Below the pieces are notes generated by a model that made no database searches, was not told the DNA's origin, and saw only the letters and a program-made list of their open reading frames with translations. This document shows positions 1 through 5,920 of a stretch of 5,920 nt of DNA, piece after piece. Numbering within the stretch: position 1 is the stretch's first letter; each line of letters starts with the position of its first letter. Origin of the DNA: Pseudonocardiaceae bacterium (GTDB lineage: Bacteria > Actinomycetota > Actinomycetes > Mycobacteriales > Pseudonocardiaceae); the NCBI GenBank assembly GCA_025937115.1, contig JAICSB010000229.1:1-5920 (forward strand), written 5' to 3'. The position numbers and the translations under genes were made by a program.

Positions 1-2
1 CC

Positions 3-65
3 CAGACAGTGTGGCTAGACGACCCCGCCACCGTCGTGCGCGATGTCCTCAACCTCACCGTGTAA
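3..65 (+). CDS. C-terminal end of an unrecognised protein (partial, 5' end outside window)
   Basis: An open frame enters from the left edge and ends at a TAA at 63-65. The 20 visible codons end in DDPATVVRDVLNLTV, which has ordinary high-GC codon use (GAC, GCC, GTC, CTC, ACC). The other two plus frames are less protein-like here. The piece is too short to assign a family. It converges on the minus-strand operon that ends at 259, and an inverted repeat 22 bases after its stop fits the end of a transcript. I infer a real gene from the codon pattern and the hairpin only; a chance open frame is possible. Confidence 0.45.
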   Translation, partial: QTVWLDDPATVVRDVLNLTV

Positions 66-87
66 GACCGTGAAATTGCCAGTTCGA

Positions 88-119
88 GTGAACACGTGCA
101 CCTGACTGCACACGTTCAC
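88..119. terminator. Imperfect inverted repeat, candidate transcription terminator
   Basis: The arms GTGAACACGTGCA (88-100) and TGCACACGTTCAC (107-119) pair as 6 bp, a 2x2 internal mismatch, then 5 bp, around the 6-base loop CCTGAC. It lies 22 bases after the stop of the plus-strand gene, between two convergent genes, the usual place for a terminator. No T-run follows on either strand, so it would be a U-less hairpin of the kind often proposed in actinobacteria. A protein-binding palindrome is the alternative. Confidence 0.45.
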
Positions 120-222
120 ACCCTGGAATCCGGGGCTCACACGCCAGCTAGAGCGATGGCGATGCCACCAAAGTACGGGGCTTGATGGACATCTGCTTAA
201 CTATTGGCTGGAGGGCAAGCAA

Positions 223-239
223 CGGGTGTTCTTGACCCG
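223..239 (-). terminator. Weak hairpin after the end of the minus-strand operon
   Basis: CGGGT (223-227) and ACCCG (235-239) can form a 5-bp stem with a 7-base loop, 19 bases beyond the stop codon of the ferritin-like gene on the minus strand. There is no T-tract after it. The position suits a terminator, but the stem is short and could be chance. Confidence 0.2.
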
Positions 240-258
240 CTCGATAAGGGTCGTCCGA

Positions 259-1518
259 TTATTTGTAGGTGGTTTCGATATCTGGCAGCTTGGCGAGGAG
301 CCAGTGGACACTGTTGTCTCCGCCGAGGTCGGGGAAGTCGGCGATGGCCTGGTTGCACAGCCACGTCAGGTGCTCTTTTTTCGTCTTACTCCCGGACCTT
401 TTCTGTCCCGCGGCGAAGTCGTAGTACTCGAATGTGGGAGCGGCGTTGAGCGGATCGCCGCCGCTTTTCCCGATCGGGGTGCTGGTCAGGAGGTCGGCGA
501 TGGGGTAAAGCAGGCCACCCATGGCGGCGATAAAGGTGCGTTCCAGGTGGTATCGGGGGCTGGGCTTCTCGGGCTCGAGCTCTCTGGGCAGGGAGTAGAG
601 CTTGTCGAGCATGCACAGTGTGTAGCCATAGGCGGCGTTGAACAGGTCAGCTAGCGCGACGACGGGACCCTTGAAGTCGGCGACCCGGGGATCCACAGGT
701 ACCGGTTTGACAACTCCGATAACCTCGATGCCATCGCGGATGCGCTGGAACTTCGCGTAGTGTGACAGCTCGTCCAGTCCGGGTTTGGGGTTCACCGGAT
801 CGATGGGGACGGTCGCTTTGTCGGGGTCCACGCCCTCACCCTGTTCCACGATGATACTCATCGCAGTCATGGCGCTTTTCAGGTCGTGGACCTCGACGGG
901 TTCGCCTCCGCCGTCGCGGTTCCAGTAGGCAGCGGTGTACTGATATTTGACGCTGCCTGGGGCCTGAGACCAGAAATTTTTAACGTTATCCGACAGGTAC
1001 CGGAAACCGTCCTCGATGCACTCGTAGAACTGTCCGATGGTGTTGTACTGGTCGGACTGTGGTGGCGCACCGTGTTCGGCGAGCAGTTCCAACGGCATGA
1101 ACACGCGGTCGATCAGATTCTTGGTGCACGGCTCCAGATGCAGTTCCAAATCAGGGGCGCGGTGCAGCATCAAGCTGGGGTACTGGGGCATGAACTTCGG
1201 ATCGTAGAAGCTGATCTGGTCACCGGCACCGATGGCGAGCATGAGATTGCGGACCAGTGCCAGATGCAGCATCTCCTCCAGCACGATGCTGATGATCGTG
1301 CGGGATGCCGAGATGCCCGGATCCCACTGGCTGTGCCCCTTGGTCTCGATGGAGTAGGCGGCGTAGAGGTACAGCGGGATCGTGGACATCTCCAACTGCG
1401 CCGCCTGATGAAGGTGGTTGACCAGATCGTCGCGGCTGCGGATCGGCTGGTCGGATTTCACCTCCTGCAGGGGTGTGATCACGTAGGGCAACGGGGAGTT
1501 GGCGCCAAGGATGCTCAT
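259..1518 (-). CDS. Ferritin-like (VioB / iminophenylpyruvate dimer synthase-type) protein
   Basis: Predicted 419-residue soluble protein, probably a metal-binding four-helix-bundle protein of the ferritin-like family whose N-terminal domain is shared with VioB and related iminophenylpyruvate dimer synthases. Visible signature: HQAAQLEMSTIPLYLYAAYS at residues 37-56 (E43), then IVLEEMLHLALVRN at 78-91 (E81, E82, H85), a second acidic helix around YECIEDGFRYL (165-175), and EQGEGV at 225-230 followed by ELSHYAKFQRI at 250-260 (E225, E250, H253). These E and ExxH patterns suggest a di-iron site, but the exact ligands are inferred. There is no signal peptide. The ATG at 1518 was chosen because it overlaps the stop of the upstream gene (ATGA) and has AGGAG 6 bases upstream; a frame extension to 1659 is just read-through of the previous gene. 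It is the last gene of the cysteine-rich/DUF692/DUF2063 operon, so it probably acts in the same pathway, perhaps as a second oxidase or metal handler. Its base composition looks somewhat more AT-rich than its neighbours, most clearly near 961-1020. Its substrate is unknown. Confidence 0.85.
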   Translation of the reverse strand: MSILGANSPLPYVITPLQEVKSDQPIRSRDDLVNHLHQAAQLEMSTIPLYLYAAYSIETKGHSQWDPGISASRTIISIVLEEMLHLALVRNLMLAIGAGDQISFYDPKFMPQYPSLMLHRAPDLELHLEPCTKNLIDRVFMPLELLAEHGAPPQSDQYNTIGQFYECIEDGFRYLSDNVKNFWSQAPGSVKYQYTAAYWNRDGGGEPVEVHDLKSAMTAMSIIVEQGEGVDPDKATVPIDPVNPKPGLDELSHYAKFQRIRDGIEVIGVVKPVPVDPRVADFKGPVVALADLFNAAYGYTLCMLDKLYSLPRELEPEKPSPRYHLERTFIAAMGGLLYPIADLLTSTPIGKSGGDPLNAAPTFEYYDFAAGQKRSGSKTKKEHLTWLCNQAIADFPDLGGDNSVHWLLAKLPDIETTYK

Positions 1519-2432
1519 CGGGCTCTCCTGTCGGTGTAGGGGTTCAGGCAGGTGCGCGGCAAGGGTTGAGATAGGGATCCGTTGCGGACAGAAGTTTTCG
1601 GGTTGGGCCGCAGTGCGCAGGCAGTGAACAGACCCGCCTCGACCCACCCTCGGATCCACGGTTGGACCGGCGCGGGTGAGCTGCCGGCGGTCGTTGCTGC
1701 TGCGGCCACGGTCTCGCCACTGAGCAGGGCCGCGAGCAGCCGGTCAGCGGGCGGGTTCAGTTCGGTGATCACCACCGTGTAGGCGCGGCGGTGAACAGCA
1801 AGTACCGCCAACTGGGCCCGCGGCAGCTCTGGTGTCGCACCGCGGGCGATTGCGGCGGCATAGCCGTGCACCGCGTAACGGATGGTGACCAGGCGCAGGC
1901 ACGGCGCTGGTCGAAGGGTCAGTTTTGGCCAAGCCGGATCGGTGTCGACAGGGAGGTCCGCGGTACTCAGGACCGCGCCGGTTTCGGTGCCCGGCCCGTG
2001 GTAGACCTCGGCGAAGACCCGTTCGAAACGCGCCAGGTCGATCATCAGGTCGACCCAGGCTTCCCGCTCGGCGCGCGGCTGATCGCGGTCCGGGCGGGTA
2101 CGCTCCAGATGCTCGGCGAAGCGTTCGCCGACCCGAAACAATGTGTAGCTACGGGATGGGCAGGCATCGAGGTAGCCGTCTGCGAATGCGTCGAACAGGT
2201 CCCGGCCGAGCAGGTGACACAGGGCGGGAAACGAGGCTCGCAGGCACTCCAGCAGCCGCAGCCGGTAGCCGCGCCGGTAGACGGCGAGGCGCTCGGCCGG
2301 ATATTGCCGGGTGGATGCCGTTATGACAGTCGAGGCATCCGCCGGCGCGGCAGCCGACATGTCGGGGCTCATGATGGCCGCTTGGAACCAGCGTTGAAGT
2401 TCGGCGAGGCTCGCACCGGACAGGTCAGCCAC
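1515..2432 (-). CDS. DUF2063 / BufC-HvfC-like partner protein of the DUF692 oxidase
   Basis: Predicted 305-residue protein with the N-terminal DUF2063 (HvfC/BufC N-terminal) domain. Visible pattern: [12 protein letters not shown] at residues 9-20, [17 protein letters not shown] at 48-64, FPALCHLLG at 68-76, [19 protein letters not shown] at 80-98, then a helical region and a C-terminal domain with [10 protein letters not shown] (180-189) and [13 protein letters not shown] (213-225), ending near residue 272. In bufferin and HvfA systems this family partners the DUF692 enzyme and is thought to present the precursor peptide to it; that role is inferred here. The start is GTG at 2432, with GGAG 6 bases upstream and an 8-base overlap with the DUF692 stop. 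No in-frame ATG is better placed. The last ~30 residues (from RPNPKT) look low in structure and run into the next gene's ribosome site, so they may be a non-conserved tail. The family was once described as a possible DNA-binding domain, but nothing here suggests a regulator. Confidence 0.85.
   Translation of the reverse strand: MADLSGASLAELQRWFQAAIMSPDMSAAAPADASTVITASTRQYPAERLAVYRRGYRLRLLECLRASFPALCHLLGRDLFDAFADGYLDACPSRSYTLFRVGERFAEHLERTRPDRDQPRAEREAWVDLMIDLARFERVFAEVYHGPGTETGAVLSTADLPVDTDPAWPKLTLRPAPCLRLVTIRYAVHGYAAAIARGATPELPRAQLAVLAVHRRAYTVVITELNPPADRLLAALLSGETVAAAATTAGSSPAPVQPWIRGWVEAGLFTACALRPNPKTSVRNGSLSQPLPRTCLNPYTDRRAR
1525..1529 (-). promoter_or_regulatory. Ribosome binding site of the ferritin-like gene
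   Basis: On the minus strand AGGAG lies 6 bases before the ATG at 1518-1516. It sits inside the last codons of the DUF2063 gene and decides the start, favouring 1518 over the upstream in-frame start at 1659. Confidence 0.7.
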
Positions 2433-3285
2433 TGTGGGCTCCGACCACAGCGGACTCTCGCGCCACCTGGTGTGCGTGCTGGCGGGCTAGGGCCAATTCG
2501 ACCTGCAACCGCGGGAAGGCCGGCAGCTGGTCGTCCCATTCCAGCAACGTGGACACCGGCCCGGCGAGTCTGAGCGCCTTCGCGTAGAGCTCCCACACGG
2601 CCGGGATGACCGGTCGATCGTGCGTATCGACCAGGTGCGTGCCGGCGTCGGTGTGCCCGGCCAGGTGGATCTGCACGACGCGCTCGTAGGGCAGGCCGTC
2701 CAGATAGGTGTCGGGGTCGAACTCGTTGTTGACCGCGGAGACATAGACGTTGTTGACGTCGAGAAGCAGTCCGCAGTCGGCGTCGGTGGCCAGCCGTGCG
2801 AGGAATTCGCACTCGGACATCACCGATGCGGTGAAGCCCACATAGGTGGTCGGGTTTTCCAGGACCAGCGGGCGTTCCAGGAAGTCCTGCACGATCCGTA
2901 CCCGGTGTGCGACGTGCACCAGTGCCGCCTCGGTGAGGGGAATCGGCAACAGGTCGTGGGTATTGCACCCGGCGACCCCGGTCCAGCACACGTGGTCGGA
3001 CACCCATGCGGCCCCCACAGCGTCGGCCAGCCGACGCAGCCGATGCAGATAGTCGAAATCAAGCGGGTCAGTGCTGCCGATCGACAGCGACACCCCGTGT
3101 AGCACCACCGGGTACCGCTCCGCCACCCGATCCAGGGCATAGCGTGGGTAACCACCGCTATCCAGGTAGTTCTCCGAGATGACCTCGAACCAGTCCACCT
3201 CCGGATGCTGGTCGAGGACGTAGCCGTAATGGGGAGCGCGCAAGCCGACCCCGAACCCGAGCGCGGGCAGCCCGAGCTGTTTCAT
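2425..3285 (-). CDS. DUF692 multinuclear non-heme iron-dependent oxidase (MNIO), BufB/TglH/MbnB family
   Basis: Predicted 286-residue TIM-barrel enzyme, the usual length for the family. Motifs in order: [12 protein letters not shown] (residues 9-20), FEVISENYL (33-41), LHGVSLSIG (62-70), [10 protein letters not shown] (94-103), HDLLPIPLT (110-118), [11 protein letters not shown] (140-150), ECEFLARL (158-165), [13 protein letters not shown] (171-183), QIHLAGHTD (205-213), VDTHDRPV (219-226) and LLEWDD (247-252). H63, H98, E143, D176, H207 and E249 are in the positions expected for the iron ligands of this family; exact assignments are by motif, not structure. Known members use two or three irons and O2 to remodel cysteine or other residues of ribosomal peptides into heterocycles, thioamides or related groups. 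The start ATG 3285 overlaps the stop of the cysteine-rich gene (ATGA) with no strong ribosome site, so translation is probably coupled to its presumed substrate. The next gene is the DUF2063 partner. Related sugar isomerases and endonucleases share the fold but not these motifs. Confidence 0.93.
   Translation of the reverse strand: MKQLGLPALGFGVGLRAPHYGYVLDQHPEVDWFEVISENYLDSGGYPRYALDRVAERYPVVLHGVSLSIGSTDPLDFDYLHRLRRLADAVGAAWVSDHVCWTGVAGCNTHDLLPIPLTEAALVHVAHRVRIVQDFLERPLVLENPTTYVGFTASVMSECEFLARLATDADCGLLLDVNNVYVSAVNNEFDPDTYLDGLPYERVVQIHLAGHTDAGTHLVDTHDRPVIPAVWELYAKALRLAGPVSTLLEWDDQLPAFPRLQVELALARQHAHQVARESAVVGAHSG
2439..2442 (-). promoter_or_regulatory. Ribosome binding site for the GTG start of the DUF2063 gene
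   Basis: GGAG on the minus strand is 6 bases before GTG 2432-2430, inside the final codons of the DUF692 gene. It supports the unusual GTG start and an 8-base gene overlap, consistent with translational coupling. Confidence 0.6.
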
Positions 3286-3881
3286 GACGATTTCTGTGAT
3301 TTGGTTTCACACTCATAGACCGGCACCTGGGCATCCGGATAGCCCTCGCCAGGCGACGGCCCGAACGGGATGCCCGCGGCATACATGCGCGCCTCGAACA
3401 GTTCTCGGGCCAGTTTCCACACACTCTTGCCCTTCGCCGGGCCGCCGGCGAACACCCGGCAGACGTTGATCGGACTCGCGCAGCTGCCGTTCCACCGGCA
3501 CGCCTGCTCACCAGGCCTGGCCAGCTCCGCGTCCGGACCGGTGTACCCGCAGCCGCCCTGCCCCCGGCACTCGTTGGCGCCGTGACAGACGTGCAGGACC
3601 GTCGCGCACTGGCCCATGCCGGCCATCGGCGCGGTGCCCGGCCGGTCATGGCCCGGGCAGGCGTTCAGCCCCATGCACACGTGCAGCTCAAGGATCTTCT
3701 GCAGTTCCTCCGGGGGCTTGCGGTCTCCGCCGGCCTCGCTCATCCCGGTCCGTTGCGCCTCACCGAGCTCGCCGCCGGACACCATCTGATCGATTACGTC
3801 AGTGACCTCTTTCGGTAATGTCAGGGCGGTGCCGACGACATCGCTGGCGATATCGCCTAATCCACTCAAGATGTCACTCAT
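3282..3881 (-). CDS. Cysteine-rich protein, putative substrate (bufferin-like precursor) of the DUF692 enzyme
   Basis: Predicted 199-residue protein with ten cysteines (C69, 75, 92, 99, 105, 111, 128, 134, 141, 191). The N-terminal ~65 residues lack cysteine and look helical ([20 protein letters not shown], residues 11-30), like a leader. The core follows with two copies of an HVCxGxNxC motif ([13 protein letters not shown] from residue 67 and [19 protein letters not shown] from 97) and then [15 protein letters not shown] (127-141). A cysteine-poor tail of ~50 residues ends near a lone C191. The CxGxNxCxGQGGC wording resembles BufA2-type bufferin proteins, which are modified by DUF692/DUF2063 enzymes and bind metal such as copper. 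That function is inferred. Unlike those exported proteins, I see no Sec or Tat signal, so it may stay in the cytoplasm. The ATG at 3881 is preferred over an in-frame ATG at 3896, because AAAGGAAGG lies just before it, inside the codons of the longer form. It overlaps the DUF692 gene by ATGA. If it is not a precursor, it could be a small metal-binding or Fe-S-like protein. Confidence 0.8.
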   Translation of the reverse strand: MSDILSGLGDIASDVVGTALTLPKEVTDVIDQMVSGGELGEAQRTGMSEAGGDRKPPEELQKILELHVCMGLNACPGHDRPGTAPMAGMGQCATVLHVCHGANECRGQGGCGYTGPDAELARPGEQACRWNGSCASPINVCRVFAGGPAKGKSVWKLARELFEARMYAAGIPFGPSPGEGYPDAQVPVYECETKSQKSS

Positions 3882-3884
3882 GTG

Positions 3885-3893
3885 CCTTCCTTT
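3885..3893 (-). promoter_or_regulatory. Strong ribosome binding site of the cysteine-rich gene
   Basis: AAAGGAAGG on the minus strand ends 3 bases before ATG 3881; its AAAGGA part has a 6-base spacer. It is the first strong ribosome site after ispG and selects 3881 rather than 3896 as the start. It fits a highly made first gene of the cassette. Confidence 0.65.
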
Positions 3894-3917
3894 CATGGTC
3901 CAATGCCGCTCAATTTG

Positions 3918-4029
3918 TTATGACCAGTCTCGCTGTCGAGCCTCGTCGAGGAGGGTTTGGACCGATCTGGTCTTCTGGGACGGTCTTGACTACCTCGCCG
4001 CGGACGAAGATCTGACCTTTGCCGTTGCC
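3918..4029 (-). pseudogene. ispG: Out-of-frame 3' end of ispG
   Basis: From 4029 to 3964 a shifted frame reads the family ending [12 protein letters not shown], then [10 protein letters not shown]. One extra G follows at 3963/3962. The original frame then reads VQTLLDEARQRDWS to a TAA at 3920-3918. The natural gene would therefore span 3918-5018 (1101 bases, 366 residues) with a one-base loss near 4030 and a one-base gain near 3963. The TAG at 3992-3990 lies in the original frame between the two changes and stops translation. This remnant is direct evidence of frame damage; whether it is biological or a sequencing error cannot be told from one sequence. Confidence 0.8.
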
Positions 4030-5018
4030 GAGGAGACACCGAGGTCGGCCTCGCGGGCTTCGCCGGGGCCGTTGACCACGCAGCCCATGACGGCGATGCG
4101 TAGCGGAACGCCGAAGCCCTCGAATGCGGCGGTGACCTGTTCGGCGAGGGAGTACACATCGACTTGGGCGCGCCCGCACGAGGGGCAGGACACGATCTCC
4201 AGTTGACGCGGCCGCAGACCGAGGGATTCCAGGATCTGATTGCCGACCTTGATTTCCTCGACGGGCGGGGCGGACAGCGAGACCCGGATGGTGTCACCGA
4301 TCCCCTCGGCGAGCAGGACTCCGAAGGCGATGGCTGACTTGATGGTGCCCTGAAAGCGCGGCCCGGCCTCGGTGACGCCCAGATGTAAGGGATAGTCGCA
4401 GCGCTGCGCCAGCAGCCGGTAGGCGGCGATCATGACGAGCGGGTCGTGGTGTTTGACCGAGATCTTGATGTCGCGGAAACCGTGTTCTTCGAACAGCGAG
4501 CATTCCCACAAAGCGGATTCGACCAGGGCTTCAGGAGTGGCGTGGCCGTGTTTGGCCAGTAGCCGGGGATCCAGGGAGCCGGCGTTGACGCCGATGCGGA
4601 TCGGCACGCCGGCGTCGGCGGCGGCAGCAGCGATCTGCGCGACCTTGTCGTCGAACTTCTTGATGTTGCCGGGGTTGACCCGGACGGCCGCGCAGCCGGC
4701 GTCGATGGCGGCGAAGACGTAGCGGGGTTGGAAGTGGATGTCGGCGATCACCGGGATCTGCGACTTGGTGGCGATGGCGGGCAGCGCGTCGGCGTCGTCC
4801 TGGCTGGGCACCGCGACCGGAACGATGTGGCAACCCGCGGCGGTGAGCTCGGCAATCTGCTGCAGGGTGGCGTCGATGTCGCAGGTGCGGGTGGTCGTCA
4901 TGGACTGGACCGAGACCGGCGCGTCGCCGCCGACGGGCACGCTGCCGACCATGACCTGGCGGGATGCCCGGCGCCGTAGAGCCGGCGGTGCGGGCATGCC
5001 CAGTTGCACGGTTGTCAT
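3990..5018 (-). CDS. ispG: 4-hydroxy-3-methylbut-2-enyl diphosphate synthase (flavodoxin), C-terminus disrupted by frameshift
   Basis: IspG (GcpE) reductively converts MEcPP to HMBPP, the penultimate step of the MEP isoprenoid pathway, in the cytoplasm, using a [4Fe-4S] cluster. Visible motifs: [11 protein letters not shown] (residues 35-45), [21 protein letters not shown] (88-108), [13 protein letters not shown] (113-125), [11 protein letters not shown] (140-150), KISVKHHDP (185-193), [10 protein letters not shown] (211-220), [14 protein letters not shown] (276-289) and [19 protein letters not shown] (310-328). Cluster ligands C278, C281, C313 and E320 are all present. The open frame gives 342 residues and ends in the unrelated tail [12 protein letters not shown]. 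The expected GNGKGQIF ending follows in another frame, so about 36 residues are lost. The stretch usually read as DIVRV is HIVPV (residues 64-68). ATG 5018 has AAGGAG 5 bases upstream and overlaps the dxs stop by ATGA. It may be a decaying second copy or a product of sequencing errors. Confidence 0.9.
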   Translation of the reverse strand: MTTVQLGMPAPPALRRRASRQVMVGSVPVGGDAPVSVQSMTTTRTCDIDATLQQIAELTAAGCHIVPVAVPSQDDADALPAIATKSQIPVIADIHFQPRYVFAAIDAGCAAVRVNPGNIKKFDDKVAQIAAAAADAGVPIRIGVNAGSLDPRLLAKHGHATPEALVESALWECSLFEEHGFRDIKISVKHHDPLVMIAAYRLLAQRCDYPLHLGVTEAGPRFQGTIKSAIAFGVLLAEGIGDTIRVSLSAPPVEEIKVGNQILESLGLRPRQLEIVSCPSCGRAQVDVYSLAEQVTAAFEGFGVPLRIAVMGCVVNGPGEAREADLGVSSATAKVRSSSAAR

Positions 5019-5920
5019 CTCATCTCCTTGGGAGTGACCTTCCCCCGGTGGGTGCTGGCGAGCCGTTTGAGGACGGCAGCGGCGATGCCGGTCCCGTCCA
5101 AACCGTGGGCCTGCAGGATCTGAGCGCGGGAGGCGTGCGGCAGGAACCGGGGTGGCAGGGCGAAGGTGGCCGCGCAGGTGTCCGCCCCGGCGGCGGCCAG
5201 GGTTTGGGCGATCCGGGCGCCGAGCGCTCCGGTAGTGGTGGTGTCCTCAACGGTGAGCACCAGGCGATGCGCGCCCGCGAGCTTGACCAGCGCGGGGTCC
5301 AGCGGCGCGATCCAGCGCGGGTCGATCACGGTGACCGGCACGCCGTGGACGGCGAGCTCTTCGGCGGCGGCTAGGCAGGGCTGCGCCATCGGTCCGACGG
5401 CGATCAACAGGCCCACGGCAGCGGGGTCGTCTCGGAGAATGTCGCACTGCCCGAACCTGCCGGCCGCGGGGATGTCCGGTCCCACGGTGGCCTTCGGGTA
5501 GCGGATCACCGTGGGTCCATCCGCGACGTCGACGGCCTCGCGGAGCAGCTCACGCAACTGTGTGCAGTCCCGGGGAGCGGCCAGGCGCAGGCCGGGAATG
5601 ACCGGCAGGACGGCGGCGTCCCACATGCCGTGGTGGCTGGGCCCGTCCGGACCGGTGATCCCGGCCCGGTCGAGCACAAAAGTGACCGGCAGCTGGTGCA
5701 GGGCGATGTCGGTGAGCAGTTGGTCAAAGGCCCGGCTGGCGAAGGTGGAGTAGAGCGCGACCACGGGATGCAACCCGCCGATGGCCAGGCCGGCCGCGGA
5801 GGTGACGGCGTGCTGCTCGGCGATCCCCACGTCGAATACCCGGTGCGGGAACCTGGTGGCGAATCCGCCCAGCCCGGTGGGGTGCAGCATCGCCGCGGTC
5901 ACGCAGACCACGTCGTCGCG
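5015..5920 (-). CDS. dxs: 1-deoxy-D-xylulose-5-phosphate synthase, C-terminal half (partial, 5' end outside window)
   Basis: Dxs condenses pyruvate and glyceraldehyde 3-phosphate to DXP with thiamine diphosphate, the entry step of the MEP pathway. The 301 visible residues cover the transketolase pyrimidine-binding domain and the C-terminal domain; a whole protein is usually ~620-640 residues, so roughly the first half is missing to the right. Visible: VTAAM (residues 7-11), [12 protein letters not shown] (29-40) with the catalytic glutamate E35, [14 protein letters not shown], then [27 protein letters not shown] and [10 protein letters not shown], and near the end [11 protein letters not shown] and [14 protein letters not shown]. 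The VED loop differs from the VEDNG..GG form I expect in housekeeping actinobacterial Dxs, so this may be a second, divergent copy. No start codon lies in view: the frame runs to the edge (first codons CGC GAC GAC). The stop overlaps the ispG ATG. A dxs-ispG pair outside the usual housekeeping sites often supplies precursors to a terpenoid cluster; that would lie beyond 5920 and is inferred. Confidence 0.93.
   Translation of the reverse strand, partial: RDDVVCVTAAMLHPTGLGGFATRFPHRVFDVGIAEQHAVTSAAGLAIGGLHPVVALYSTFASRAFDQLLTDIALHQLPVTFVLDRAGITGPDGPSHHGMWDAAVLPVIPGLRLAAPRDCTQLRELLREAVDVADGPTVIRYPKATVGPDIPAAGRFGQCDILRDDPAAVGLLIAVGPMAQPCLAAAEELAVHGVPVTVIDPRWIAPLDPALVKLAGAHRLVLTVEDTTTTGALGARIAQTLAAAGADTCAATFALPPRFLPHASRAQILQAHGLDGTGIAAAVLKRLASTHRGKVTPKEMR
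5024..5029 (-). promoter_or_regulatory. Ribosome binding site of ispG
   Basis: AAGGAG on the minus strand lies 5 bases before ATG 5018-5016, within the final codons of dxs. It confirms the ispG start and suggests that dxs and ispG are translated together. Confidence 0.7.

Larger units (their letters stand above)
66..258. other. Convergent intergenic region
   Basis: This 193-base gap lies between the plus-strand gene ending at 65 and the minus-strand operon ending at 259. Apart from the inverted repeat at 88-119 and a weak hairpin at 223-239, I see no coding frame with a convincing start and ribosome site, no tRNA-like fold and no direct repeats. Confidence 0.5.

Noticed and set aside
226..654. 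Plus-strand open frame of 142 codons
   Set aside because: It lies almost entirely opposite the 3' end of the ferritin-like gene, and its composition is that of a reverse-strand shadow.
886..1539. Plus-strand open frame of 217 codons opposite the ferritin-like gene
   Set aside because: It is an antisense shadow of a recognised gene, with no domain wording and no convincing ribosome site.
1519..1659. In-frame upstream start that would lengthen the ferritin-like protein to 466 residues
   Set aside because: The extra 47 residues overlap the DUF2063 gene and do not resemble the family. ATG 1518 has a good ribosome site and an ATGA overlap.
1791..2573. Plus-strand open frame of 260 codons opposite the DUF2063 and DUF692 genes
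   Set aside because: It is an antisense shadow in high-GC DNA: it crosses the junction of two recognised genes and its translation shows no family pattern.
2425..3285. Reading the TIM-barrel protein as a xylose isomerase or endonuclease IV-type enzyme
   Set aside because: The DUF692 motifs ([40 protein letters not shown]) and the gene neighbours specify the MNIO family.
3936..3960. Short palindrome CCTCGACGAGG on the minus strand
   Set aside because: It falls in the old ispG coding sequence (LLDEA codons), has a 1-base loop and is common by chance at this GC content.
3882..3990. Possible promoter for the Cys-rich operon in the ispG-cassette gap
   Set aside because: TCGACA and CATAAC/AAATT-like boxes are present on the minus strand, but no pair has acceptable spacing. 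The sequence is also explained as former ispG coding DNA.
3893..4297. Minus-strand open frame of 134 codons overlapping the ispG 3' end
   Set aside because: It is the third frame of ispG, rich in Arg/Pro/Ser, and carries neither the normal nor the displaced IspG ending.

Overview
The window is high-GC DNA, most likely from an actinomycete. The Dxs and IspG proteins have actinobacterial wording (for example [12 protein letters not shown] in Dxs and [16 protein letters not shown] in IspG), possibly close to mycobacteria, but the genus cannot be fixed from this sequence. Almost everything lies on the minus strand and reads from right to left as one tight run of genes.

Right part (3918-5920): the C-terminal half of a 1-deoxy-D-xylulose-5-phosphate synthase (dxs, cut by the window edge) overlaps by ATGA with ispG. 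Both are enzymes of the MEP isoprenoid pathway. The ispG reading frame is damaged. A one-base loss near 4030 gives an early stop at 3990, and an extra base near 3963 puts the old frame back. The recognisable family C-terminus therefore continues in other frames to a TAA at 3918-3920. Two residues of a normally conserved motif (DIVRV) are also changed. Either this is a decaying, probably accessory, copy or the sequence contains errors.

Middle and left part (259-3881): four overlapping genes form what looks like an MNIO-type (DUF692) peptide-modification cassette. They are (1) a 199-residue protein with ten cysteines and repeated HVCxGxNxC motifs, the likely substrate; (2) a DUF692 multinuclear non-heme iron oxidase; (3) a DUF2063/BufC-HvfC-like partner protein; and (4) a 419-residue ferritin-like protein of the VioB/iminophenylpyruvate-dimer-synthase type. 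Junctions 1-2 and 3-4 are ATGA overlaps and junction 2-3 is an 8-base overlap, so the genes are probably translationally coupled. The first three match the logic of bufferin/HvfA systems, in which cysteines of a precursor are oxidised to metal-binding heterocycles. The substrate here has no visible signal peptide, and a second putative di-iron protein is added. This is the most interesting system in the window.

Far left (1-258): the last codons of an unrecognised plus-strand gene end at 65, followed by a 193-base convergent intergenic region. It holds a strong imperfect inverted repeat (88-119), a likely terminator, and one weak hairpin just past the end of the minus-strand operon.
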